Below are positions 8,721 through 16,926 of a stretch of DNA of 64,000 nucleotides, one piece after another. Source of the stretch: Nocardioides sp. J54 (lineage in GTDB: Bacteria > Actinomycetota > Actinomycetes > Propionibacteriales > Nocardioidaceae); assembly GCF_000519005.1 (NCBI RefSeq), contig NZ_JAER01000011.1, positions 1 through 64,000 of the forward strand, read 5' to 3'. Each line of letters starts with the position of its first letter. Within the stretch, counting starts at the first letter, position 1. The position numbers and the translations under genes are program-made. Under the pieces are notes generated by a model. That model did no database searches and was not told where the DNA came from. It saw nothing but the letters and a program-made list of their open reading frames with translations.

Positions 8721-9317
8721 CCCGGTTGCCGAATCGCGTCGGGCGGCGATGCATCGCGGCAGGGCAGCGCGCCGCACCTCAGTATGTGCTTGTCACGCCC
8801 GTGTGTGGGCAGCGGACACAGAGCGGATGAGCCATCGCTCTGGCTAACGGTTTCGCAAGACTGTCGACGCATGCTCGCCTCGCTCGAAGTCCATGGCTGA
8901 CGGGGTTGGGCGTTGCCGGGGACCCCCTGTTGATCCGGCACTTCTAGGTACGCGGGCTGAGCCGGCTTGGAGCATGAGCTGGTCGACCGTACGCGCTGGC
9001 AGTGTCCGCGAGTGGCTAATGACCATGTCACTCGACCTCAATCACGGCTGATAGCCGCAGCCGGCGGCAGAGCGGTGTAGCGCTGGCTACGCTGCGCCGT
9101 TTCAATGCCTATGAGTTCGTGATCGCCTCCGCGATCCGCCCGCAGGTCGCGGCTGGATTCCATGGTGCGACGTTCCTCGCGTCGCCGGAGCCGATTGATC
9201 GCCCGCGTTTCGTGGAGACTCTGGTGTGTCCCGATCCTCCGTCAGCCCCCTGGGCGATTCAATCGCTGACGGGCTGTTGCTGCCGCCTGGGCCCCGGGGG
9301 CCCATGGAGACTTGCCC
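8721..9317. other. About 600 bp without a recognisable gene; backbone/cargo 1 junction
   Basis: Several short frames exist but none has a convincing family match or ribosome site. A plus-strand frame near 9090-9260 (ALATLRRFNAYEFVIASAIRP...) looks protein-like but was not recognised and may be a degraded gene. This stretch separates conjugation-type genes from the P450/MMPL cargo and is the most likely left junction of that cargo. Confidence 0.5.
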
Positions 9318-10496
9318 CTACTCCAGGGGAAGCGAGACGTAGCCGCGGATGGGGCCAGAGCGGAGTCGAACGGCCGAGTCGAGGTCGACCTGCCAGTCCG
9401 GCTTGCGGGCCAAGAGTGTCTGCAGGGCGATGCGCGCTTCGAGCCGGGCCAGCGCCGCGCCGAGACAGAAGTGGATGCCGCGTCCGAACGCGACCTGCCG
9501 TTCTGGCGCGCGGTGGAGGTCGAAGTGATCCGCATTGGGGAAGGCTTGGTCGTCGCGGTTGGCGGATCCGAACAGAAGCAGCACGGTCTGGCCAGCCGTC
9601 ATGTGTTGTCCGTGCACGTCGACCGGGCGGGTCAGGGTGCGCGAGAGGCCCTGGACGGGGGAGTCGTAGCGGAGCAGTTCCTCCACGGCGCTGGTGACGA
9701 GCTCTGGGCGGTTCGCCAGTTCGCGGCGGCTATCGGGATGCTGAGCGAGCACGACCGCGCTGTTGGAGAGAAGGTTCGTGGTGGTCTCGTGTCCGGCCAC
9801 GAGCAGGAGCAGGCAGAAGCCGAGCAGTTCCTCCTCGCTGAGGCGTTCGCCGTCGGCATCGGCCTGGACCAGGGCGGTCATGAGGTCGTCCTGCGGGTGC
9901 GCGCGTCGTTCCTCGAGGAACCCTGAGAAGTACTCGTAGAGCGACGCCGCGGCGTCCAGGCCGGGGCCGAACTCGCCGCGGGTGGGGTTGGATTGGATGA
10001 GGGTGGTGGACCAGATACGGAACCGGTCACGGTCTGCGCGTGGCACGCCGAGCATGTCGGCGATCACGACGGCGGGGAGGGGACCGGCGAACCCGGAGAC
10101 GAAGTCCCACCCGCCGGATTCTGGCGAATCGTTGAGGAGGTCCTCGACGATGGTGTGGATTTGTGGTTCGAGTGCGGCGATTCGCCGGGGGGTGAAGGCC
10201 TTGCTGACGATCTTGCGCAACGCGGTGTGCCGCGGTGGATCAGTCATGATGAGCATGGGCAGGAACAACTCGGTCATGTCGACCCCCGGAGGGGTCGGGA
10301 AGATCCCGGACGCCGAGGAGTACGTCGCCGGGTCGGCGAGAGCTGCGCAGACGTCGTCGTATCGGCTGAGCACCCAGGTGTTCGCCTGCTCCGACCAGTA
10401 GGCGGGGGCTTCGCTGCGAAGCTCCCGGTAGATCGGGTAGGGGTCGGCGATGATGTCGGGATCGAAGGGGCTGTAGGTCAGCTGTTGGTTGCCCAT
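9318..10496 (-). CDS. Cytochrome P450 (class I, soluble)
   Basis: 392-residue bacterial P450 that would insert one oxygen atom into an unknown lipophilic substrate, receiving electrons from a ferredoxin. Visible motifs: I-helix LLLVAGHETTTNLL, K-helix EELLRYDSPV (ExxR), and heme loop FGRGIHFCLGAALARLE with Cys ligand near residue 344. The start at 10496 (MGNQQLTYSPF) is set by a GGAGAG site; the longer frame to 10550 is unlikely. No ferredoxin gene is adjacent, so it may use the ferredoxin/reductase pair encoded at 22-25 kb. A TTGTACT-N3-AGTACAA palindrome lies about 180 bp upstream. Confidence 0.9.
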   Translation of the reverse strand: MGNQQLTYSPFDPDIIADPYPIYRELRSEAPAYWSEQANTWVLSRYDDVCAALADPATYSSASGIFPTPPGVDMTELFLPMLIMTDPPRHTALRKIVSKAFTPRRIAALEPQIHTIVEDLLNDSPESGGWDFVSGFAGPLPAVVIADMLGVPRADRDRFRIWSTTLIQSNPTRGEFGPGLDAAASLYEYFSGFLEERRAHPQDDLMTALVQADADGERLSEEELLGFCLLLLVAGHETTTNLLSNSAVVLAQHPDSRRELANRPELVTSAVEELLRYDSPVQGLSRTLTRPVDVHGQHMTAGQTVLLLFGSANRDDQAFPNADHFDLHRAPERQVAFGRGIHFCLGAALARLEARIALQTLLARKPDWQVDLDSAVRLRSGPIRGYVSLPLE

Positions 10497-10811
10497 CGGC
10501 GCTCTCCAAGTGGTGTTCGTCGCGTGCCTTGCGCGGAGGCGCCCGCTCACGCCGCTGCACTCCTGCCGGAATCTGGTGTGTCTCGCCTGGGCGTCCTGCG
10601 AGGGCGCTGCCGGAAGGTGGTGATCCCGTCAGGGCCGAGGACCCCAGAGGTAACTCTCGGTCTCGACAATGTGTTTGTACTCCGAGTACAACACACCCCC
10701 ACAGTTCAGGTCGAGACCTCTGGCAGAGTCGAGGGGTCGTTCCCGGGCCCTGTCAGAAGTGGGCGGGCCAACAGGTCTGACGTTCGTCGGCGCCCCGTCG
10801 CCCTCGGGCAA
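10497..10811. promoter_or_regulatory. Upstream region of the P450 gene
   Basis: 315 bp with no convincing gene, between the P450 start and the end of the minus-strand membrane-protein gene. It holds the palindromic site at 10675-10691 and is therefore the presumed P450 promoter region. Confidence 0.55.
10675..10691. promoter_or_regulatory. Palindromic operator, copy 1 (TTGTACT-N3-AGTACAA)
   Basis: Perfect 7-bp arms TTGTACT (10675-10681) and AGTACAA (10685-10691) around CCG. The same arms with spacer CAA occur at 19984-20000 between an MMPL gene and a divergent TetR gene. TetR-family dimers commonly bind such spaced palindromes, so both copies are likely bound by the TetR protein encoded at 20072-20650. 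Confidence 0.7.
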
Positions 10812-11306
10812 TCACGTTCGCCGCGCGGTTCGTCTCAGAATGAGGCCCAGAGCCGCTGCGGCGGCGATCAGGTCCTGGCTCAGCAGTGCGGCCGGCATTC
10901 CCAGGATCCGTTGGGGGATGTGGTGTTGGTCGTAGGGCGACGTGCCGGGTATGAGCAGGGTCAGGTTGAACGGCGCCCAGCGGGCGATCGGCAGCAGAGC
11001 CGCCGCGGTGATGAGACGCTCCGAGGAGGGGGCGCCCGACTGGCGGTTGCGCAGCAGCCAGAGCGCCACAAGTCCTTCCGTAGTCGCGCTGACGACCTCC
11101 GACGTGCCGTGCCAGCGGGCGTGCGGCCCGTACTCGGGGCCGAAGGTATGGCGGCGGTTCCAGTCTGCGAGCCACGGAAGCGTGGCCGAGGCGAGGACAG
11201 AACCAGCGATCAAACGCAGGCCCAATCTGGCTAGTCCGCGGCGGGCCTCAGGGACGCGCGAACCCTCGGTCCCGGAGTGACCTCCTGGTGTCATCGCCAT
11301 TCCCAC
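10812..11306 (-). CDS. Small integral membrane protein of unknown function (DUF6640-like?)
   Basis: 164 residues with about four hydrophobic segments. The first loop has ADWNRRHTFGPEYGPHARWH, resembling the ADWN-x-TH...PPHARFH signature I associate with a small actinobacterial membrane family (DUF6640-like); this link is from memory. The N-terminus is uncertain: 11306 gives MGMAMTPGG and 11294 gives MTPGGHSG. It is transcribed divergently from a TetR gene and shares with it the palindromic region at 11442-11464, so it is probably a target of that regulator. Confidence 0.7.
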   Translation of the reverse strand: MGMAMTPGGHSGTEGSRVPEARRGLARLGLRLIAGSVLASATLPWLADWNRRHTFGPEYGPHARWHGTSEVVSATTEGLVALWLLRNRQSGAPSSERLITAAALLPIARWAPFNLTLLIPGTSPYDQHHIPQRILGMPAALLSQDLIAAAAALGLILRRTARRT

Positions 11307-11441
11307 TCACCTCATCGTCGAGCCTCGGCCGGCCCTGGCACGGCGCGGACGCCAGTCGGGCAGCCCTGCGACCCATGGTGCCCAGGACCGTCCTCCTCAT
11401 GCCGTCCGACGTGGCCCCATCTCGACGGCCGGGGTGCGTAA

Positions 11442-11464
11442 TGGGCAATCTTGCCCAATGGGCA
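11442..11464. promoter_or_regulatory. Overlapping palindromes, likely TetR operator
   Basis: TGGGCAA-TC-TTGCCCA (11442-11457) overlaps a second palindrome TGCCCA-A-TGGGCA (11452-11464). They lie 22 bp upstream of the GTG start of the TetR gene at 11486 and in the divergent promoter to the membrane-protein gene, fitting autoregulation and control of both directions. Confidence 0.6.
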
Positions 11465-11485
11465 CATTCCTGTGAGAGTGGCGTC

Positions 11486-12085
11486 GTGATCGAAGGCCTG
11501 AGGGAGAGGAAGCGTGCGGCGACCGCGCGGGCACTTGCCGAGGCCGCCTTCGACCTGGCGAAGGAGCGCGGCCTGGACGGGTTCGTGATCGAGGAGGTCG
11601 CGGAGATGGCTGGGTACTCGCGCCGTACCTTCGCGAACCACTATCCCTGCAAGGAGGCGGCGGTGGCATCGGTCGCCTACGCCGGTATCGAGGCAGCCGC
11701 CGATGCACTCGAGGAAGTGTCGGAGGGACGGGGGTTGCTGGATGCGGTCGAGGTCGCGCTGCGGCTGCAGCTGACGACCACGGGACTGTCCCGGATGCGG
11801 GAGGTCTTGACGTTGGCGCGCGCGAATCCCTCGTTGGAGCCACACGTCTACCACGTCCAACACCGGATGCGGTTGGAGGTCGAGGAGCGAATGGTCGCCG
11901 TGGCGGCCGGGCGCTACCCGCCTTCGTACGTCACGCTGCTGGTCGGCGCCGTCTACGGCATGGTCTCCTCCGCGCTCGAGGGGCTCGTCGACGTCCGCCT
12001 TCCTGGCGAACTTCCCAGTCGCGGGGCCGTGGAGTTCGACGACTTCCTGACCGAGGTCTTCAAGCACCTCCGTAACGGCTTCTGA
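11486..12085 (+). CDS. TetR-family transcriptional regulator
   Basis: About 199 residues from GTG 11486 (VIEGLRERKRAATARALAEAAFDLAKERG). The HTH is DGFVIEEVAEMAGYSRRTFANHYPCKEAAV, followed by a helical ligand domain. The open frame extends back to 11288, but the operator at 11442-11464 would then be coding, so the internal start is preferred. It sits 31 bp upstream of an MMPL exporter gene with a shared direction, the usual arrangement of an exporter with its own repressor. Confidence 0.85.
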   Translation: MIEGLRERKRAATARALAEAAFDLAKERGLDGFVIEEVAEMAGYSRRTFANHYPCKEAAVASVAYAGIEAAADALEEVSEGRGLLDAVEVALRLQLTTTGLSRMREVLTLARANPSLEPHVYHVQHRMRLEVEERMVAVAAGRYPPSYVTLLVGAVYGMVSSALEGLVDVRLPGELPSRGAVEFDDFLTEVFKHLRNGF

Positions 12086-12116
12086 CCCGCACATCACCCG
12101 CTGAGGAGCAGCCCCG

Positions 12117-14456
12117 ATGTCCACATTCTTGTACCACCTCGGACGCGGCTGCTACGGCAGACCCTGGCCCTTCATCGTCGGGTGGCTGTTGGTGCTGGCT
12201 GCGGTGGCGGCTGCGTTGGTGGTCAACGGGGTGAAGGTGACCTCGGAGATGAAGATCGACAACACCGAGGCCCAACAGGTCCTGGACCGGGTCACCGAGG
12301 AGCTACCGCAGGCTTCGGGTGGCCAGGCGAGTGTCGTGTTCACCGTCCCGGACGGCGAGCGGCTGGAGACACCGGAGCGGATGGCCGCCATCGCCGAGAC
12401 GGTGCGGGAGGTCTACGAGCTGCAGCAGGTCGTCAACCCGGCCGAACTGAGCCAGGGCCAGGGCCAGGCACAACCTCAGGCAGAGCCGAGGGTCGACCAG
12501 CCGCAACGGGAGTCGGAGACGACCGCGCCGCCGTACCGGCCGATGGTCGTCGACGGGACCCCGGTGCCCGGCGTCCTGGTCTCGACCCGGGCACCGGTGG
12601 CGCTGCTCCAATTCCAGTTCACGGTGCCGTCCACTTCGCTGACCGACGAGCAGGTCTTTGCGGTGTTGGAGGTGGTCGAGGATGCGGAGCAGGGAACCGG
12701 CCTGCAGGTACTGCCGAGTGACTCGCTTAAGGCGATCGAGATCCCGGTCGGCGCGGCCGAGGTGGTCGGTCTCGCGGTCGCGGCCGTGGTGCTCGTCCTC
12801 ACGCTTGGCTCGCTCGTCGCCGCCGGTCTTCCTTTGATCACCGCCCTGGTCGGAGTCGGGGTGGGTGTGGGGACGGCGTTTGCGCTGTCGACGTCGGTGG
12901 AGATGACCACCGCAACCCCGGTGCTGGCGTTGATGATCGGCCTCGCCGTGGGCATCGATTATGCGTTGTTCGTGGTCAACCGGCAGCGGCGACTGATCAT
13001 CGACCGCGGCCTCGATGCCCGCGAGGCAGCTGGCCGTGCGGTCGGGACCGCGGGCAGCGCGGTGCTCTTCGCCGGCCTCACCGTGATCGTGGCGCTGGTC
13101 GCGCTCACCGTCATCGGGATCTCGATGCTCACCACCATGGCCTTGGTCGCCGCGGCCACGGTCCTGCTTGCCGTCCTCATCGCCCTGACCCTGTTGCCGG
13201 CCATGCTCGGACTGATCGGAGAGCGGATCGTCTCGGCCAAGACGCGGCAGAAGGGACACAACAAGCGGGAGAGGCAGGGCAGCCACAGCGTGGCCGACCG
13301 GTGGGTCAAGGCGGTGCTGCGGTTTCGCTGGCCGGTGATCCTCGGTGTGGTGGCGGTGCTGGGCGTGGGCGCTGCTCCCGCGGCGAGCATGGACCTGGGG
13401 TTGCCGACGGGTGCGACCGCGAACACCGACACGGCCGCCCGCCAGAGCTATGAACTGGTGACGCAGGGGTTCGGTGAGGGGTTCAACGGGCCGCTGCTGG
13501 TGACCGTGGAGTCCTCGGAGGGTGCTGCCCTCGACGGCCAGACCCTCGCTGCGGTGAGTCAGCAGCTGCAGCAGCGTGACGAGGTGGTGGCCGCGGTGCC
13601 TGTGGGCACCAGCAAGGACGGGCAGATGACGGTCCTCAGCATCATCCCAACCTCCGGTCCGGACGACGACGCCACCGCTGACCTCGTCAAGGCGCTGCGT
13701 GCACCCAGGTCGGCGGTCGCACAGGAGTACGACGTCGAAGTCGGTGTCACCGGCTTCACCGCGATCGGGATCGACATGTCCGACCGGCTCGCCGAGATCG
13801 TGCCGCTCTACCTGGCCATCATCGTCGGACTGTCGCTGATGATTCTGCTGGTGGTCTTCCGGTCACTCGTGGTCCCGATCCAGGCCACGCTCGGATTTCT
13901 GCTCAGTATCCTGGCGACCTTCGGGGTGACCACCGCGGTGTTCTCGTGGGGGTGGCTTGGCTGGCTGGTGGGGATCGACACCGGCGGGCCGTTGTTCAGC
14001 TTCGTCCCGGTGATCGTCACTGGAATCCTTTACGGGCTGGCGATGGACTACCAGGTCTTCCTGGTCTCCTCGATGCGCGAGTCCCACGTCCACGGCCACC
14101 ACGGCCAGGCCGGCGTGGTGCACGGTTTCGACCAGGCCAGCCGGGTCGTGGTCGCCGCCGCGGTGATCATGGTCTCGGTGTTCGCCGGATTCATCTCCAG
14201 CCACGACGTGATGATCAAGCAGATCGGGTTCGCGCTCGCGATCGGCATCCTCATCGACGCATTCTTGGTGCGCATCACGTTGACCCCGGCGCTGATGGCA
14301 CTGTTTGGCGACAAGGCATGGTGGCTGCCGCCTTGGCTGGACCGGATCCTGCCCGACCTCGACGTCGAGGGTGACCGACTCCTGCGGATGCTCACCGAAG
14401 GCGAGGGCAGCGAGGGGACGCCCGGAATCGACGCCGTGAGCAAGGCAACCGACTGA
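12117..14456 (+). CDS. MMPL/RND-type lipid or drug exporter, 779 aa
   Basis: Twelve-span MMPL transporter of 779 residues. After an N-terminal span (20-40) comes a periplasmic domain, then six-span blocks carrying the family's proton-relay motifs GLAVGIDYALFVVNRQRR in the first half and YGLAMDYQVFLVSSMRE in the second. Such proteins move lipids or lipophilic compounds across the membrane using proton force. Start at 12117 has a GAGGAG site. The gene follows a TetR gene by 31 bp and is likely in the same transcript. Cargo is unknown; the setting with P450s and acyl enzymes favours a lipid-like compound. Confidence 0.9.
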   Translation: MSTFLYHLGRGCYGRPWPFIVGWLLVLAAVAAALVVNGVKVTSEMKIDNTEAQQVLDRVTEELPQASGGQASVVFTVPDGERLETPERMAAIAETVREVYELQQVVNPAELSQGQGQAQPQAEPRVDQPQRESETTAPPYRPMVVDGTPVPGVLVSTRAPVALLQFQFTVPSTSLTDEQVFAVLEVVEDAEQGTGLQVLPSDSLKAIEIPVGAAEVVGLAVAAVVLVLTLGSLVAAGLPLITALVGVGVGVGTAFALSTSVEMTTATPVLALMIGLAVGIDYALFVVNRQRRLIIDRGLDAREAAGRAVGTAGSAVLFAGLTVIVALVALTVIGISMLTTMALVAAATVLLAVLIALTLLPAMLGLIGERIVSAKTRQKGHNKRERQGSHSVADRWVKAVLRFRWPVILGVVAVLGVGAAPAASMDLGLPTGATANTDTAARQSYELVTQGFGEGFNGPLLVTVESSEGAALDGQTLAAVSQQLQQRDEVVAAVPVGTSKDGQMTVLSIIPTSGPDDDATADLVKALRAPRSAVAQEYDVEVGVTGFTAIGIDMSDRLAEIVPLYLAIIVGLSLMILLVVFRSLVVPIQATLGFLLSILATFGVTTAVFSWGWLGWLVGIDTGGPLFSFVPVIVTGILYGLAMDYQVFLVSSMRESHVHGHHGQAGVVHGFDQASRVVVAAAVIMVSVFAGFISSHDVMIKQIGFALAIGILIDAFLVRITLTPALMALFGDKAWWLPPWLDRILPDLDVEGDRLLRMLTEGEGSEGTPGIDAVSKATD

Positions 14457-14541
14457 CCATCCAAGGACGCCGCCACGGCGGAGCCCATGCCGGCCCGGCA
14501 CGACCACAGTCGCCGCACAGGGTGGGTGTGGCGGCGCGGAC

Positions 14542-14856
14542 TCAGGCTCGGGGAGATTCACCTCGGTAGGGGCGCCACCGGTGGGTCCGGGGTGCCTTCG
14601 ACGCCTTCTCCGCGTGCGCTCCGTTCGAAGGACACTGGTCCTGCAAGAACTGCTCAACCTCACGCAGGCCGCGAGCGACGTCATCCTCGAGCCGGTGTGC
14701 CCGCCGCTCCTCGCGCCGCTGAAGCCGATCCCGATCCCACTCCTGCCAGGCGCGGTAGCCGCCGTATCCCATCCACCAGCAGCTCCCGAAGGCGATCAAT
14801 CCGCCGTAGAGCCACCACATGGCGTTTAGCACCGCGTCGGAGAGCAGATCAGCCAT
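14542..14856 (-). CDS. Small single-span membrane protein, unknown
   Basis: 104 residues from MADLLSDAVLN at 14856 (MHDRHAWHQ at 14883 is an alternative start). One membrane segment (about 10-32: MWWLYGGLIAFGSCWWMGYGG) is followed by a strongly charged helical segment WDRDRLQRREERRAHRLEDDVARGLREVEQFL, which looks like a coiled coil. No family recognised. It converges with the MMPL gene; its upstream region contains an 8-bp-arm palindrome at 14936-14955. Confidence 0.6.
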   Translation of the reverse strand: MADLLSDAVLNAMWWLYGGLIAFGSCWWMGYGGYRAWQEWDRDRLQRREERRAHRLEDDVARGLREVEQFLQDQCPSNGAHAEKASKAPRTHRWRPYRGESPRA

Positions 14857-15203
14857 CTGGTGCCAGGCGTGTCGGTCATGCATGGGTTACCCCGCCTCAC
14901 GTGGACGGGACGAGAGGACCGTCCAATCAGCAGGCTACATGCGATCGCGCATGTATGTAAGTCTTCGCGGGCAGCTTTTGGGTGGGCTTGCCGGAGCGGC
15001 CTTGAGGAGGAAGCGCGCCGGCGTTCCAGCCGGGGGCGCGCGAGCGGCCGGAGGTTGGGCCGCATCTGTCTCGCCTGAGGGCGTCGTGACTGGGGAGCCC
15101 GGTGTATCTCGCGCCGTGGGGGCACCGAACCTCCGCGGATGGTCAGCGGACACGCAACAGGCGCCCGTTGGTTGGCGCGAAGCGGTCTGGCCGCCGTGGA
15201 GAG
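14857..15203. other. Gene-free stretch with palindrome
   Basis: About 350 bp between the thioesterase end and the small membrane-protein start. The only notable structure is the palindrome at 14936-14955; the remaining frames are short and not protein-like. Confidence 0.5.
14936..14955. promoter_or_regulatory. Palindrome TACATGCG-N4-CGCATGTA
   Basis: Perfect 8-bp arms around ATCG, upstream of the small membrane-protein gene. The arm TACATGC is also present in the CATGCATGCATG site in front of the TetR gene at 15700-16293 (16304-16317), so the same regulator may bind both. Confidence 0.5.
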
Positions 15204-15707
15204 TCAGCCGGTGGGGGATCCCGATGGAGTGCCTTGCGCGAAGTGCTCGGCGCCCACTTTGACGAACACGGCCGTCGAAGTGATGACGGTGGGACCGTCT
15301 GGTGCGGCTGCGCTGGCGGCGACGAACAACTTGCGTCCGTCGCGTCGGATGACGTCGGCTTGGAGTCGGTAGGTCGTTCCGATCAGCACCGGCGCCAGGT
15401 AGTCGATGGAGAGCTGGCGGGTGACAGCGGGCCCGCCCTCCAGGAAGAGAAGGAACCCGTAGAGGTCATCGACGACCGTGGCCACGGCGCCGCCATGGAC
15501 GATCCCAGGGGCGCCTACGTGGCGGTTGTCGAAGGTGTGCCAGGCGTGCACGCCATCGCCGTGGCGGACGGATCGAAGGTGGTGCCCGTGTGGGTTGTGC
15601 GGTCCGCACCCCAGGCACTCGTCGTGGTGGGGCGGCAGGTCGGCGCCGTCGGGGTAGCTGACGAACTTCTCCGCCCACGCGGAGAGCAGCGTGTGCAGGT
15701 CAGCCAC
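15204..15707 (-). CDS. PaaI-type hotdog thioesterase
   Basis: 167-residue hotdog-fold protein, expected to hydrolyse an acyl-CoA. The conserved block GAPGIVHGGAVATVVDDLYGFLLF contains the HGG turn and the catalytic acidic residues; the N-terminal DECLGCGPHNPHG segment is typical of the subgroup with a CxGC motif. Its start overlaps the end of the TetR gene (15700-16293) by 8 bp, so regulator and enzyme are one transcript. A clear paralogue with the same CxGCGPxNPxG and GAPGIxHGGAVA motifs is encoded at 30979-31569. Confidence 0.85.
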   Translation of the reverse strand: MADLHTLLSAWAEKFVSYPDGADLPPHHDECLGCGPHNPHGHHLRSVRHGDGVHAWHTFDNRHVGAPGIVHGGAVATVVDDLYGFLLFLEGGPAVTRQLSIDYLAPVLIGTTYRLQADVIRRDGRKLFVAASAAAPDGPTVITSTAVFVKVGAEHFAQGTPSGSPTG

Positions 15708-16293
15708 GAGGCCGTCCTTGGAGGCGTCGCGCCCAGGCGTCCAGGGCCTCGGCTTGACGCTGACCTGAATGCGGACTCAGCAGGCCGCTGACCCCTCGAC
15801 CGAGGAGGAGGTCGAGGGTGAGCCGGATCTCCACAGGGTCCTCGGTGACGTAGGTTCGGCAGATCTCGGCGAGTTCGGCGTTGACGCGTTCTTCGGCGGG
15901 AACCAGCTCGGCCCGTAGGGCCTGATGAGCGCGAGCTGCGACCCACAACTCGAGGCTCGCGGCGTACAGGGGGCCGGAGAGCGCCTCGGCGAGCAACCGG
16001 AGCGCCGTCTCCCTCTTCCCTGCTCCGGCGCCAGCGGGTCCGAGGAGGACCATCTGCTCTCGGGCCCGGCGTAGGCGTTCCTGCGCCAAGTGCTCGACGG
16101 CCGAGACGACCAACCGGTCCCGTGTACCGAAGTGATGCAGCTGGGCGCCGCGCGAGAGACCTGCCCGCGCCGCTACCGCGGCACTGGTCGTGCCCGCGTA
16201 GCCGAGTTCGGCCAGGCAGGCCACCGTGGCGTCCAGGAGCGCCAGCCGCGTCGCGGCCGAGCGCTCTTCTTGGGTTCTGACTTGGACCGGCAC
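15700..16293 (-). CDS. TetR-family transcriptional regulator
   Basis: 197 residues. HTH segment YAGTTSAAVAARAGLSRGAQLHHFGTRDRLVV lies at about 32-65, followed by a C-terminal helical domain with ALSGPLYAASLELWVAARAH. It resembles regulators of acyl-CoA metabolism. The gene overlaps the thioesterase gene downstream, and a 12-bp palindrome lies 13 bp upstream of its ATG, consistent with autorepression. Confidence 0.87.
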   Translation of the reverse strand: MPVQVRTQEERSAATRLALLDATVACLAELGYAGTTSAAVAARAGLSRGAQLHHFGTRDRLVVSAVEHLAQERLRRAREQMVLLGPAGAGAGKRETALRLLAEALSGPLYAASLELWVAARAHQALRAELVPAEERVNAELAEICRTYVTEDPVEIRLTLDLLLGRGVSGLLSPHSGQRQAEALDAWARRLQGRPRG

Positions 16294-16926
16294 GGGGAGA
16301 GACTACATGCATGCATGAACGCACGTTGCTTCGAAGGGCGGGGCAGCGGGCCGCTGAAGGTTGCGCACCACAGTCGCGATCCGCCGCTGTGCGCTGCCCC
16401 CGGGCTCCGGAACGTGGAAGACCACGGCGATCTCGCCGGCCATCGACAACTGCGACGCCCGTAGAGCGCTGGGAAGATGAAAGAAGATCTGCGCCGCCAT
16501 CGAGGCGTCGCTGGTGAGGAGGTCGAGCGCGCCCACGACCACGACGCCGGCGATCGGCGCGAGGCCCAAAGAGGCGGTGGCGCTCGTCGAACCGGTGGGC
16601 CACGACGGCGATGACCGGGACGGTCAGAACCACAAGCCTGCGATCACGATGTCTATGCTGCCGAGTCCCTGCTCGTCCAAGGGGCGGCGAACGCGGTCGT
16701 GGTCCCTGCGACCCCGGTCAGCGTCGCGATAGACCGTGTCGCGGTCGGTGGCGCTCCGGGGAAGCAGCCAACTCAGACGGCATGTCGTACCCCAACTGCG
16801 CCACGACGTCGAGCGTCGGCGCTAGTCCGAGCCACTTCCGATCCGCACAGCAAGCCAAGGCCGGCACTCGATCCCCTTGCGCGGCACAATCGGATGGCTC
16901 AGCGGATGGAGATGTGCGGGCGCGGT
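16294..16926. other. Gene-free region of about 630 bp, possible degraded gene
   Basis: Contains the palindrome at 16306-16317 next to the TetR start. On the minus strand, short hydrophobic stretches in two frames (VLTVPVIAVVAHRFDER near 16600 and LAPIAGVVVVGALDLL near 16550) suggest the remains of a membrane protein broken by a frameshift, but no family could be assigned. Confidence 0.4.
16306..16317. promoter_or_regulatory. 12-bp perfect palindrome CATGCATGCATG before the TetR gene
   Basis: Continuous 12-bp self-complementary sequence centred 18 bp upstream of the TetR ATG at 16293. The flanking bases extend it to TACATGC...GCATGAA, similar to the palindrome at 14936-14955. Likely the regulator's own operator. 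Confidence 0.5.

Noticed and set aside
9119-9697. Plus-strand 192-aa frame near the P450 end
   Set aside because: Its second half is antisense to the P450 gene; the first half was not recognised and has no start signal.
16303-16569. Minus-strand 88-aa hydrophobic frame as a gene
   Set aside because: No ribosome site or family match; related hydrophobic sequence continues in another frame, so it is at most a degraded remnant.
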